From an uncultured Dokdonella sp. (lineage in GTDB: Bacteria; Pseudomonadota; Gammaproteobacteria; Xanthomonadales; Rhodanobacteraceae), in NCBI GenBank assembly GCA_934526015.1, contig CAKSZY010000004.1, forward strand, positions 62,001 through 126,000: a DNA stretch of 64,000 nucleotides. Direction: 5' to 3'. A program made the translations under genes and the position numbers. This document shows, piece after piece, positions 22,549-32,556 of this stretch. The notes under the pieces were generated by a model. It searched no databases. It was not told where the DNA came from and saw only the letters and a program-made list of their open reading frames with translations. Position 1 is the first letter of the stretch. Each line of letters starts with the position of its first letter.

Positions 22549-23582
22549 TGTATGCCAAACCGTTGAAACAGGAAGACAAACCGCCGCGCAAACGGAGCCC
22601 CGCGGGTCGCCGTGGTGGCGCGTCCGCGCCCTCGACGCCGCGCTTCTACTACAAGGGCAACCGCCTCAAGCAGCTGCGCGCGTTCTGCTACACGGTCAAG
22701 CTCGGCACCCTGTCGCGCGCGGCCGAGGCGCTGTTCCTGTCGCAGCCGTCGATCAGCCTGCAGCTGGCCGCGCTCGAGCAGGAGCTCGGCACGCCGCTGC
22801 TCGAGCGCCGCCGCCGCCGCGTCGCGCCGACCGTGCAGGGCCAGGTCCTCTACGAACTCGCGCGACCGCTGATCGAGGGCTTCGAGGGCATCGACGAGGC
22901 GTTCCGCGCGCGCACCGGCCAGCTCGGTCCGCCGGTCCTCGACATCGCCTGCGGCAACGCCACCATCCAGTACCTGCTGCCCGCCATGGTGGCCGCATTC
23001 CGCGCGCGCCATCCCGAGATCCATCTCAACCTCAACAACGTCACCGGCATCGACGGCCTCGCCCTGCTGCGCTCCGACGAGGTGGATTTCGCGGTCGGCT
23101 CGATGCTCGACGTGCCGAACGACCTCGCCTACGAACCGCTCCACCATTTCGACCAGTGGCTGATCACGCCGCCCGACCATCCGCTCATGCAGAAGGGCGA
23201 GGTCAGCCTCGAGGACCTGTCGCCGTACGGTCTGATCCTGCCGCCGAAGCGCCTCACCACCTACCGTCTCGTCGATCTCGTGTTCCAGAAGCGCAACGTG
23301 CCCTACCACGTGGCGATCGAGGTCGGCGGCTGGGAGGTCATCAAGCAGTACGTGGCGATGGGCCTCGGCATCTCGATCGTCACCGGCATCTGCCTCGGCG
23401 AGGCCGACCGCGCCCGCCTCGGTGCGCGCAACCTGCGCCAGTATTTCCCGCAACGCAGCTACGGCGTGGTCGTGCGCAAGGGACGCCACCTCCGCAGCGA
23501 GGCACGCGCCTTCATCGACCTGATCCGTCCCGGCCTGTTCAGCCGCCGCGACGGTTTCGACCCCGGCCACTCGGAGCGCTGA
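22548..23582 (+). CDS. LysR-family transcriptional regulator, probable regulator of aceBA
   Basis: A 344-residue LysR protein. After an unusual basic N-terminal extension of about 40 residues (KQEDKPPRKRSPAGRRGG), the winged HTH reads LKQLRAFCYTVKLGTLSRAAEALFLSQPSISLQLAALEQELG. The effector domain (about 130-335) is a periplasmic-binding-protein-like fold. Its divergent position to aceB, with shared palindromes, suggests control of the glyoxylate shunt. Some relatives are annotated as CysB-like; the effector here is unknown. The stated start abuts the operator, so a downstream start is possible although no other early ATG exists. Confidence 0.82.
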   Translation: MYAKPLKQEDKPPRKRSPAGRRGGASAPSTPRFYYKGNRLKQLRAFCYTVKLGTLSRAAEALFLSQPSISLQLAALEQELGTPLLERRRRRVAPTVQGQVLYELARPLIEGFEGIDEAFRARTGQLGPPVLDIACGNATIQYLLPAMVAAFRARHPEIHLNLNNVTGIDGLALLRSDEVDFAVGSMLDVPNDLAYEPLHHFDQWLITPPDHPLMQKGEVSLEDLSPYGLILPPKRLTTYRLVDLVFQKRNVPYHVAIEVGGWEVIKQYVAMGLGISIVTGICLGEADRARLGARNLRQYFPQRSYGVVVRKGRHLRSEARAFIDLIRPGLFSRRDGFDPGHSER

Positions 23583-23685
23583 GCGCGCCCGACGGCGCGG
23601 GCTGCCGCGGCCATGCCTTCCGCGCGTGCGCCGCGGCGTGGCGGGTTGCGGATGCTATCGTCGCCGGCGTCGTGAACCCGAAGCG

Positions 23686-24774
23686 ATGACCATGCACGAG
23701 CGCGTCGAAGCGGAAAAAGGCGGTGCGTCGGCCCTCGCCAGTGTGCATACGGCGAATTTCCCGGACCTGCTGCGCAGCTTGCGCACCAGCCTGCTGGTCA
23801 GCACCTACCAGGCCGGCCGACTGGTCGTGCTGCGCGCCGACGGCGCGCGCGTCAACACGCATTTCCGCAGCTTCAACCGGCCGATGGGCCTGGCCGCCGA
23901 CCGCGAACGCCTCGCCGTCGGCACCGCCGCCGAGATCGTCGAGCTGCGCAACATGCCGGCGAGCGCGCCGCGCCTGGCCGATCCACCGCGCCACGATGCG
24001 GTCTACATCGCTCGCCGCAGCCACGTCACCGCGGCCATCGACATCCACGAGATGACGTTTGCCGGCGACGGCAGCCTGTGGTTCGTCAACACCCTGTTTT
24101 CCTGCCTGTGCACGCTCGACGAGCGTTCGAGTTTCGTGCCGCGCTGGCGGCCGCCGTGGGTGCGCCACTACGCACCCGAGGACCGCTGCCATCTGAATGG
24201 CCTCGGCCTGCGCGACGGCGAGCCGCGTTATGTGACCGCGCTCGGCACCACCGACACGCCGCAGGGCTGGCGCGCGAACAAGCGCGACGGCGGCGTGCTC
24301 GCCGATGTCCGGGACGGTCGCATCCTCGCCGGCGGCTTGTCGATGCCGCACTCGCCGCGCTGGCACGACGGCCGCCTGTGGGTGCTGGAGTCGGGCCGTG
24401 GCGCGCTCGTCGAAGTCGATGCGACGACCGGCGCGAAACGCGACGTCGCACGCGTGCCGGGTTTCGCCCGCGGCCTCGACTTCAGCGGCCGCCACGCCTT
24501 CATCGGCTTGTCGCAACTGCGCGAGAGCAATGCCTTCACCGACATCCCGATCACCGACGACAACCGCGAGCGCCTGTCCGGCGTATGGGTGGTCGACATC
24601 GAACGCGGGGCGACGGCGGCTCTTCTGAAGTTCACGGGCGGCGTGCAGGAGATCTTCGCCGTGCAGGCGCTGCAGGGCCTGCTGTTTCCCGAAGTCATCC
24701 TTGAAGGCGAACTGCTGTCGACCACCTATGCCCTGCCCGACGAAGCCCTGCGCGAAGTGCGCTTCACGCCGTAG
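23686..24774 (+). CDS. TIGR03032-family protein of unknown function
   Basis: A 362-residue protein from ATG 23686. It carries the conserved blocks of the TIGR03032 family: LLVSTYQAGRLVVLR, FNRPMGLA, DIHEMTFAGDGSLWFVNTLFSCLCTLD, DRCHLNGLGL, GGVLADV and a C-terminal GLSQLRESNAFTDIPI. The pattern of repeated strands suggests a beta-propeller. The biochemical role is unknown; relatives occur near peptide or TPR proteins in proteobacteria. It is convergent with the DUF4126 gene with only 30 bp between them. A GCTATCG sequence near 23654 may be the -10. Confidence 0.75.
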   Translation: MTMHERVEAEKGGASALASVHTANFPDLLRSLRTSLLVSTYQAGRLVVLRADGARVNTHFRSFNRPMGLAADRERLAVGTAAEIVELRNMPASAPRLADPPRHDAVYIARRSHVTAAIDIHEMTFAGDGSLWFVNTLFSCLCTLDERSSFVPRWRPPWVRHYAPEDRCHLNGLGLRDGEPRYVTALGTTDTPQGWRANKRDGGVLADVRDGRILAGGLSMPHSPRWHDGRLWVLESGRGALVEVDATTGAKRDVARVPGFARGLDFSGRHAFIGLSQLRESNAFTDIPITDDNRERLSGVWVVDIERGATAALLKFTGGVQEIFAVQALQGLLFPEVILEGELLSTTYALPDEALREVRFTP

Positions 24775-24804
24775 CGCACGGACGCATGCAGGGCGGAATC
24801 GCCC

Positions 24805-25413
24805 TCAGCCGCGGGCCGGCAGCGGCGCACCGCGCAGGCGCCGGAAGATGCGCGCGAACAGCCGGAACAGTTTCGGCAACAGCCAGGCGACGAGGGCGAG
24901 GAACAGCACGAGCAGGACCAGGAACACCCACGGATGGGCGATCGCCAGCCACAGGCCGGCGAGCAGCACGCCGTCCTCGCCGAGACTGGCGGTCCAGTTC
25001 GACACCGGCTCGGGCGAAGCGTTGATGAGGGCACGACCGCCACTCTTGAACAGGTGCGTGCCGCTGCTGATGAAACCGCCGACCAGCGCCGCGGCGAACT
25101 GCATGGCCGGGGTGTCGTCGCCGAACGTGCCCCAGGCAAGGAAGGCGCCGGCCGGGATGCGGATGAAGGTGCTGAGTCCGTCCCACAGGGAATCGAAGGC
25201 GGGAATCTTGTCGGCCAGGAATTCACCGACCAGCATCACGCCGGCGGCGATCAGCACCCAGGGATGTTCGACCACGGCCAGCGAGGCCGGCAGCTCGATC
25301 GCCTCGTAGCGACCGAGCAGGCCGACGATGAAGACTGCGGCGTAGAGGCGAAAGCCGCTGGCCCAGGCAAGGCCTGCGGCGAGCGCCCATTGCGAGACGA
25401 CGTCCATGTGCAC
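24805..25413 (-). CDS. DUF4126-family membrane protein
   Basis: A 202-residue integral membrane protein. Segments include WALAAGLAWASGFRLYAAVFIVGLLGR, HPWVLIAAGVMLVGEFLADKIP, a glycine-rich GGFISSGTHLFKSGGRALINASPEP region and a long C-terminal helix (HPWVFLVLLVLFLALVAWLLPKLF). The family pattern, with two repeated DK(I/P)P-like and N-x-SPEP segments, is DUF4126. The function is unknown. An ATG two codons in (25407) is an alternative start. It is divergent from a small membrane protein gene at 25581. Confidence 0.75.
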   Translation of the reverse strand: MHMDVVSQWALAAGLAWASGFRLYAAVFIVGLLGRYEAIELPASLAVVEHPWVLIAAGVMLVGEFLADKIPAFDSLWDGLSTFIRIPAGAFLAWGTFGDDTPAMQFAAALVGGFISSGTHLFKSGGRALINASPEPVSNWTASLGEDGVLLAGLWLAIAHPWVFLVLLVLFLALVAWLLPKLFRLFARIFRRLRGAPLPARG

Positions 25414-25580
25414 AGTCTGCGGTTTCGCGGCGTGCGCTGTCGATGGCAGCGTGCGCCGATTCCGGCACCGGTGGCGTTGCGCCGACTGGCGGTGCTGGCG
25501 GTCCGCACCGATTCTGCTAGCGTGACGCGGCGCGGCCGCCCGCGGGGGGCGCCGGCAAGATCCTTGCGGGAATCCGGTCG

Positions 25581-25862
25581 ATGATTCGCTGGCTCATGAT
25601 CGCCCTGCTCGTCGTCGGCCTGGCGATGGCTTTTGTCACCCGCAGTCCCGGCGTGCTCGGACTCGGCCTGCTGTTCGCCGTGGTCGGTGCATTCGGTACC
25701 GTGCTGGCGATCGCCTCCGAACGCATCTCGGCGCGCGCACGCCCCGACTCCGCGATGCTGCAGGCCGACGTGATCGCCGCCATGCAGGCGCGGGCGAAAG
25801 CCCGTTCCGACGCCGGCGGACCGGCACCCCGAGCCGACGCGGACAACGATCCGCAAGCCTGA
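25581..25862 (+). CDS. Small hypothetical membrane protein
   Basis: A 93-residue product with two closely spaced N-terminal membrane helices (MIRWLMIALLVVGLAMAFVT and VLGLGLLFAVVGAFGTVLAIA), then a soluble, charged tail (SERISARARPDSAMLQADVIAAMQARAKARSD). It was not recognised as a known family. The helical-hairpin-plus-tail layout resembles small envelope stress proteins, but that is only a resemblance. Coding periodicity and a lone position between transcribed neighbours support it as a real gene. Confidence 0.6.
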   Translation: MIRWLMIALLVVGLAMAFVTRSPGVLGLGLLFAVVGAFGTVLAIASERISARARPDSAMLQADVIAAMQARAKARSDAGGPAPRADADNDPQA

Positions 25863-25985
25863 ATCCCGGCCTGCGTCCACCTCCTGCACCGCTGGACCGG
25901 CTCGCTGCGCAGCACCATGCGCTGCCGCAACCGAGGGGGCACAATCCGGCGGTCGCAACGCGCGACCTACCGAGAGGGCATCGAG

Positions 25986-26240
25986 ATGAGCGTGGAATCC
26001 CTGATTGTCTGGTTGATCGTCGGCGGCGTCGCGGGTTGGCTGGCCGGCCTCATCATGCGCGGTTTCGGTTTCGGCCTGATCGGCAACATCGTGGTCGGCA
26101 TCATCGGTGCCTTCCTCGCCGGCTGGCTGCTGCCGATGGCCGGCATCAGCATCGGTTCCGGCATCGTCAGCGCGATCGTGCACGCCCTGATCGGCGCGAT
26201 CATCCTGCTCGCCATCATCGGCGTCATCAAACGCGCCTAG
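25986..26240 (+). CDS. GlsB/YeaQ/YmgE-family stress membrane protein
   Basis: From ATG 25986 after GAGAGGG, the product is 84 residues: LIVWLIVGGVAGWLAGLIMRG, GLIGNIVVGIIGAFLAGWLLP and IVHALIGAIILLAIIGVIKRA. The glycine-zipper repeats and GxxGNIxVGIxGAxxAG core are diagnostic of the transglycosylase-associated (YeaQ/YmgE) family. These are stress-inducible inner-membrane proteins of unknown action. A longer frame upstream (25917) lacks membrane character. Confidence 0.88.
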   Translation: MSVESLIVWLIVGGVAGWLAGLIMRGFGFGLIGNIVVGIIGAFLAGWLLPMAGISIGSGIVSAIVHALIGAIILLAIIGVIKRA

Positions 26241-26320
26241 CCGTCGAAATGCGAGGTCGGAGTCGACCCTGACCCGGGCCTGCGTTTCCTCCCGGCACCG
26301 CGCCGGGTTTCCCTGCAGAA

Positions 26321-26352
26321 AAAAGGGGCCGGACGACCAGCGTCCGGCCCCC
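26321..26352 (-). terminator. Intrinsic terminator of the MHS transporter gene
   Basis: In minus-strand reading GGGGCCGGACG-ctggt-CGTCCGGCCCC is followed by TTTTTT. It lies about 40 bp after the transporter stop codon. Confidence 0.88.
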
Positions 26353-26389
26353 TGCGCCGTGCCGCCGGGGAGGGCGGCGGGCGACGGCG

Positions 26390-28054
26390 TCACTTGGAGA
26401 TGTCGACGTCCTTGGTTTCCTTGAGGAACAGCGTACCGATCACGAAGGTCATCACGGCGACCACGATCGGATACCACAGCCCGGTGTAGATGTTGCCGGT
26501 CAGCAGCACGAGGGCGAAGGCGGTGGTCGGCAGGAAGCCGCCGAACCAGCCGTTGCCGATGTGGTACGGCAGCGACATCGACGTGTAGCGGATGCGCGTC
26601 GGGAACAGCTCGACCAGCCAGGCCGCGATCGGTCCGTACACCATCGTCACGTAGAGGACGAGGATGACGAGCAGCAACAGGACCATCGGCTTGTTCATCT
26701 GCGCATTGTCGGCCTTGGCCGGATAGCCGGCGGCATCGATCGCCGCGGTGACATCGGCGGCAAGCTTGCCTTGCGCGGCCTTCGCCTCGTCGGCACTGAG
26801 GCTGCCGAGAGCCACGCTCTGGATGACCGTCGAGCCGATGCGCACGCTGGCCAGCGTGCCGGCCGGCGCCGACTCGTTGGTGTAGGTCACGCTGCGTGCG
26901 TTGAGCAGGTTCTTGACGATGTCGCAGGAGTTGGTGAACTTGACGTGCCCCTTGAGCTCGCCCGGAACGAACTGGAACGAGCAATCCTTCGGATCGGCGA
27001 CGACCACCGCCGGCGAGTTCTTCGCGGCCGCCTCGAGCGCCGGATTGGCGTAGTGGGTGAGGGCCTTGAAGATCGGGAAGTAGGTCAGTGCGGCGAGCAG
27101 GCAGCCGGCCATGATGATCGGCTTGCGGCCGATCTTGTCCGACAGCCAGCCGAACAGGATGAAGCCGCCGGTGGCGATCGCCAGTGCCGCGGCGATGAAC
27201 AGGTTGGCGGTCACCGCATCGACCTTGAGGGTCTGGGTGAGGAAGAACAGCGCGTAGAACTGGCCGGCATACCAGACCACGGCCTGGCCGGCGGTGGCGC
27301 CGAGCAGGGCGAGCAGGACGATCTTGCCGTTCGACCAGTTGCCGAAGCTCTCGGTCAGCGGCGCCTTGGAGTGCTTGCCTTCGGCCTTCATCTGCTGGAA
27401 CAGCGGCGACTCGTTGAGCTTCATGCGGATCCACACCGAGACCAGCAGCAGCACGAACGAGATCAGGAACGGGATGCGCCAGCCCCAGGCCTTGAAGTCC
27501 TCCTCGCCGAGCCAGGTGCGCACGCCGAGGATGACCAGCAGGGACAGGAACAGGCCGACCGTCGCCGTGGTCTGGATGAAGCTGGTGTAGAGACCGCGCT
27601 TGCCCTGCGGCGCATGTTCGGCGACATAGGTCGCCGCACCGCCGTACTCGCCTCCGAGTGCCAGGCCCTGCAGGCATCGCAGCAGCACCAGCAGGATCGG
27701 TGCGGCAATGCCGATGCTTGCGTAGGTCGGCAGCACGCCGACCAGGAAGGTCGAGATGCCCATGATGACGATGGTGACGAGGAAGGTGTACTTGCGTCCG
27801 ATCATGTCGCCGAGGCGGCCGAACACGATCGCGCCGAACGGTCGCACGGCGAAGCCGGCGGCAAAGGTCAGCAGCGCCATGACGAAGGCACTGCCGGATG
27901 GCAGCGAGGAGAAGAAGTGCGTCGCGATGATCGCGGCGAGCGAGCCGTACAGGTAGAAGTCGTACCACTCGAAGACCGTGCCGAGGCTGGAGGCGATGAT
28001 GACCCGCTTGTGGCCCTGGCTCAGGTTCTTCGGATTTGCGCTTGCGGTTGCCAT
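26390..28054 (-). CDS. MFS transporter of the metabolite:H+ symporter (MHS) family
   Basis: From ATG 28054 (MATASANPKNLSQGHKRVII) the product is 554 residues, about 100 longer than ordinary MHS proteins. The N-half has SSLGTVFEWYDFYLYGSLA, GRLGDMIGRKYTFL and GLALGGEYGGAATYVAEHAP, all typical of ProP/KgtP-like organic-acid or betaine symporters. A hydrophilic insert of about 110 residues (with two cysteines) sits between helices in the C-half (nucleotides about 26700-27065). A neighbouring porin and acs suggest a carboxylate such as acetate or propionate as substrate. That is inference. Confidence 0.85.
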   Translation of the reverse strand: MATASANPKNLSQGHKRVIIASSLGTVFEWYDFYLYGSLAAIIATHFFSSLPSGSAFVMALLTFAAGFAVRPFGAIVFGRLGDMIGRKYTFLVTIVIMGISTFLVGVLPTYASIGIAAPILLVLLRCLQGLALGGEYGGAATYVAEHAPQGKRGLYTSFIQTTATVGLFLSLLVILGVRTWLGEEDFKAWGWRIPFLISFVLLLVSVWIRMKLNESPLFQQMKAEGKHSKAPLTESFGNWSNGKIVLLALLGATAGQAVVWYAGQFYALFFLTQTLKVDAVTANLFIAAALAIATGGFILFGWLSDKIGRKPIIMAGCLLAALTYFPIFKALTHYANPALEAAAKNSPAVVVADPKDCSFQFVPGELKGHVKFTNSCDIVKNLLNARSVTYTNESAPAGTLASVRIGSTVIQSVALGSLSADEAKAAQGKLAADVTAAIDAAGYPAKADNAQMNKPMVLLLLVILVLYVTMVYGPIAAWLVELFPTRIRYTSMSLPYHIGNGWFGGFLPTTAFALVLLTGNIYTGLWYPIVVAVMTFVIGTLFLKETKDVDISK

Positions 28055-28071
28055 GCTGGTTTCTCCCCTTC

Positions 28072-29424
28072 TCAGAACGAGTACTTGGTGGTGAATTGCA
28101 GGCGCGTGATGCGACCGTCGGTACCGTTCTCGAGCTCGCGTTCGCCAACCATGATCTCGGCACCGACGTCGACCTTCGGGAAGGGCGTGTAGAACACGTT
28201 GGCGCGGAAGCTGTGCACCGATTCGGTGACCGCTCCACCGGTCAGCGACACCGGGTTGTCGTAATGGCTGCGCGCGTAGATCAGGTTGCTGCGCACCTTC
28301 GGCGACCACGCATGCCGCCAGCCGACGAAGCCGGCGTAGCCGCCGAGTGCATCGAGGTCGCCGTCCGCATCGATGGCGGTGTCGGCGGTGATGCCGAGGC
28401 CGATGTAGCGGCTGAAGCCGTTGCCGGCGGTGAACTGGTAGCGCAGGTCGTCGTTCTTGCCGAGTACCCACTTGCCGCCGACGGTGAGCGCGGCGGCGAA
28501 CTCCGAATCGTCGCTCGCCGGCGAAGTCGCCGTGCCGGCGCGCTGCACCTTGAGGCTGCGCAGCAGGCCGCCGACGCCGAACGTGCCCCAGTCACCCTTC
28601 CAGCCGTAACGGGCGGTGAGGTCGGGCAGCCCGCCACGATCGGAGGCGGTGTTGGCGCCGCCGCCGTTCGGGATGTAGAGCGTTTCCGGATTTTCCAGGG
28701 CCACCGAGAAGGCACCGCTGGTGTAGCGCAGCTGGGCCTGGCGCACGAAGATCGCGCCGTCGGTCGCGCCGATGAAGTCGACCGAGTCGGGCAGCGCGCC
28801 GACATCCATGAAGTTCGACCAGGTCTGGCCGGCCAGCCAGCGGTTCCAGTAGGCATAGGCGTGGCGCATGGTCACGCCGTAGGTGTTGGTCGCGTTCTGC
28901 GTGCCGAGGGCGTTGCCGAAGAAATCCATCTCGACGAAGACACCGCCCTTGTCTCCGGATTCGGTCACGGTGTCGACGCCGATGCCGAAGCGCGAGAACT
29001 TCGCGTGGGCGTCGTAGTCGACGTCGGCGGCGCGGCCGCCGACCGGAGTCTGGCTCGGCACGTACAGCGCGCGGCCGACCGCGGAATCGGCGAGCTGGCC
29101 GTCGTGCGTGCGCGTGGCGAGGAAATCGGCCTTGATGAAGCCGCCCATGCGCACGGTGGTGCCGGCCGGCGAACCCGGCGTCAGCGACACGACCTGGATC
29201 GGCATCTTGCCGGCCGGCACGGCGGCCGCCGCGGGCGCAGGCGCCGCACGTTGCGCCTTCACCTCGGCGGCGAGTTCCTGGATCTGGCGCTCGAGGTCGG
29301 CGATGCGCTGCTCGAGCGCGGCTTCGCGTTGCGGATCGGCCTGCGCGAGGCCGGGCAGCGCGAGTGCGCATGCCATCGCGAGCGTGCCGAACCGCAAGCC
29401 TGGTTTGTTCTTCGACGCAATCAT
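28072..29424 (-). CDS. DcaP-like trimeric outer-membrane porin
   Basis: From ATG 29424 ([29 protein letters not shown]) the product is 450 residues. It has a signal peptide, an N-terminal coiled coil ([26 protein letters not shown]), an Ala/Pro linker and a beta-barrel ending in phenylalanine (LQFTTKYSF), the outer-membrane insertion signal. The layout matches DcaP-type channels, which admit dicarboxylates and similar negative solutes. It lies 17 bp upstream of the MHS transporter and divergent from acs, so a joint uptake-and-activation role is plausible. Confidence 0.82.
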   Translation of the reverse strand: MIASKNKPGLRFGTLAMACALALPGLAQADPQREAALEQRIADLERQIQELAAEVKAQRAAPAPAAAAVPAGKMPIQVVSLTPGSPAGTTVRMGGFIKADFLATRTHDGQLADSAVGRALYVPSQTPVGGRAADVDYDAHAKFSRFGIGVDTVTESGDKGGVFVEMDFFGNALGTQNATNTYGVTMRHAYAYWNRWLAGQTWSNFMDVGALPDSVDFIGATDGAIFVRQAQLRYTSGAFSVALENPETLYIPNGGGANTASDRGGLPDLTARYGWKGDWGTFGVGGLLRSLKVQRAGTATSPASDDSEFAAALTVGGKWVLGKNDDLRYQFTAGNGFSRYIGLGITADTAIDADGDLDALGGYAGFVGWRHAWSPKVRSNLIYARSHYDNPVSLTGGAVTESVHSFRANVFYTPFPKVDVGAEIMVGERELENGTDGRITRLQFTTKYSF

Positions 29425-29490
29425 GTTGCCCCTCCCGGAATGTAGGCGGGGCGAGCATGCACGGCGGCTTGTCCACACTTCCATTCACCA

Positions 29491-29509
29491 TTGGTCGTGG
29501 GTCGACCAA
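29491..29509. promoter_or_regulatory. Palindromic candidate activator site upstream of acs
   Basis: TTGGTCG-tgggt-CGACCAA is a perfect seven-base inverted repeat. Its centre is about 50 bp upstream of a TATGAT -10 hexamer that has no matching -35, an arrangement typical of activator-dependent promoters. The same gap also serves the divergent porin. Confidence 0.5.
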
Positions 29510-29546
29510 AGTCGTAGGCGCGTCTCCGCGGGTGGACACGCGGGGG

Positions 29547-29552
29547 TATGAT
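29547..29552 (+). promoter_or_regulatory. Probable -10 element of acs
   Basis: TATGAT, 34 bp upstream of the acs ATG. The position 17 bp upstream (TCCGCG) does not resemble a -35, which suggests help from an activator. Confidence 0.5.
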
Positions 29553-29585
29553 CCGGCCGGTATCGACAGCATGCCGGAGGCTCGC

Positions 29586-31526
<1,941 letters not shown>

Positions 31527-31548
31527 AATGCAGGGGCTGGTGAAGAGC

Positions 31549-31665
31549 AGGGGCTAGGGGCTAGGGCGCATGGATGGAGGTCACCACCATGGTTCCGGTT
31601 TGCCAACGCCATGCTTTTGCACAATCGCGCAAGCCCCGGTTCTCGCGCCCTAGCCCCTAGCCCCT
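31549..31665. repeat. Long inverted repeat with 75 bp loop downstream of acs
   Basis: The arms 31549-31569 and 31645-31665 are perfect reverse complements over 21 bp (core CCCTAGCCCCTAG). The right arm is the beginning of the heptamer array, so the left arm is an inverted two-to-three-unit copy of it. A transcript leaving acs could form a very stable hairpin here. Confidence 0.75.
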
Positions 31666-31801
31666 AGCCCCTAGCCCCTAGTCCCTAGTCCCTAGTCCCT
31701 AGTCCCTAGCCCCTAGTCCCTAGCCCCTAGTCCCTAGTCCCTAGTCCCTAGTCCCTAGTCCCTAGTCCCTAGCCCCTAGTCCCTAGTCCCTAGCCCCTAT
31801 C
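31648..31801. repeat. Tandem heptamer array, 22 units of CCCTAGY
   Basis: Twenty-one consecutive units CCCTAGC or CCCTAGT (13 T-type, 8 C-type) and a final CCCTATC run without interruption to two bases before the response-regulator ATG at 31804. The complementary strand is (RCTAGGG)n, with GGG every seven bases, so it can form G-quadruplexes. No ribosome-binding site can be seen between the array and the start codon. Confidence 0.97.
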
Positions 31802-31803
31802 CC

Positions 31804-32481
31804 ATGCGCGAAGTCCTGATCGCCGACGACCACCCGCTGTTCCGCGACGCCCTGCGCCGGGCGGTGCTGCGGGCGGTGCCGGATGCCACCCTGCACGAGG
31901 CCGACAGCGTCGCCTCGATCCAGGGTCTGGTCGACGCCCATCCGGATGCCGACCTGCTGCTGCTCGACCTGCACATGCCGGGCGCTCGCGGCTTCTCCAC
32001 CCTCGTGCACATCCGCGGCCAGCATCCGGGCCTGCCGATCATCGTCGTCTCCGCGCATGAGGAAAACCTCGTCATGCGCCGCGCGATCGCCCACGGCGCT
32101 TCCGGCTACATCCCCAAATCGGTCTCCGTCGACACCATCGTCGGCGCCGTGCAGAGCGTGCTCGACGGCGACGTCTGGCTGCCGGATACCGCCGGCACGG
32201 TCGAGGCGGCGCTGCCGCCCGGCGAGGCGGCGATCGCCGCCCGCATTGCCGAACTGACCCCGCAGCAGTTCCGCGTGCTGTCGATGATCGCCGAGGGCTT
32301 GCTCAACAAGCAGATCGCCTACGAGCTCAACGTCTCCGAGGCGACCGTCAAGGCACACATGACCGCGATCATGCGCAAGCTCGGGGTCGGCAACCGCACC
32401 CAGGTCGCCCTGCTCGCCAACCACCTCGCGGTCGACCAGGATGCCGTCGACGACGCACGCGAGAACAACTTCCACGCCTGA
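31804..32481 (+). CDS. NarL/LuxR-type response regulator, possible acs regulator (CrbR/ErdR-like)
   Basis: A 225-residue two-domain regulator. The receiver (1-120) has acidic residues in IADDH, the phospho-acceptor Asp55 in LLLLDLHMPG and Lys in IPKSVSV. The C-terminal HTH (about 155-215) reads LTPQQFRVLSMIAEGLLNKQIAYELNVSEATVKAHMTAIMRKLGV. No histidine kinase is encoded nearby, so it is an orphan here. Its position after acs suits the CrbR/ErdR regulators that activate acs in other gammaproteobacteria; this is inference. Its start codon follows the heptamer array with no visible Shine-Dalgarno sequence. Confidence 0.85.
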   Translation: MREVLIADDHPLFRDALRRAVLRAVPDATLHEADSVASIQGLVDAHPDADLLLLDLHMPGARGFSTLVHIRGQHPGLPIIVVSAHEENLVMRRAIAHGASGYIPKSVSVDTIVGAVQSVLDGDVWLPDTAGTVEAALPPGEAAIAARIAELTPQQFRVLSMIAEGLLNKQIAYELNVSEATVKAHMTAIMRKLGVGNRTQVALLANHLAVDQDAVDDARENNFHA

Positions 32482-32556
32482 GCCACGATCCCGCGGGACA
32501 CGGCGCAGCGATCGCGTACGGAACCGTTCGCCATCGTCCGTGTTCGCAGTCTGTCG

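Noticed and set aside
31648..31801. CRISPR or telomere interpretation of the heptamer array
   Set aside because: There are no spacers between units, so it is not a CRISPR. It is internal to the chromosome segment, so a telomere role is not supported by this sequence.
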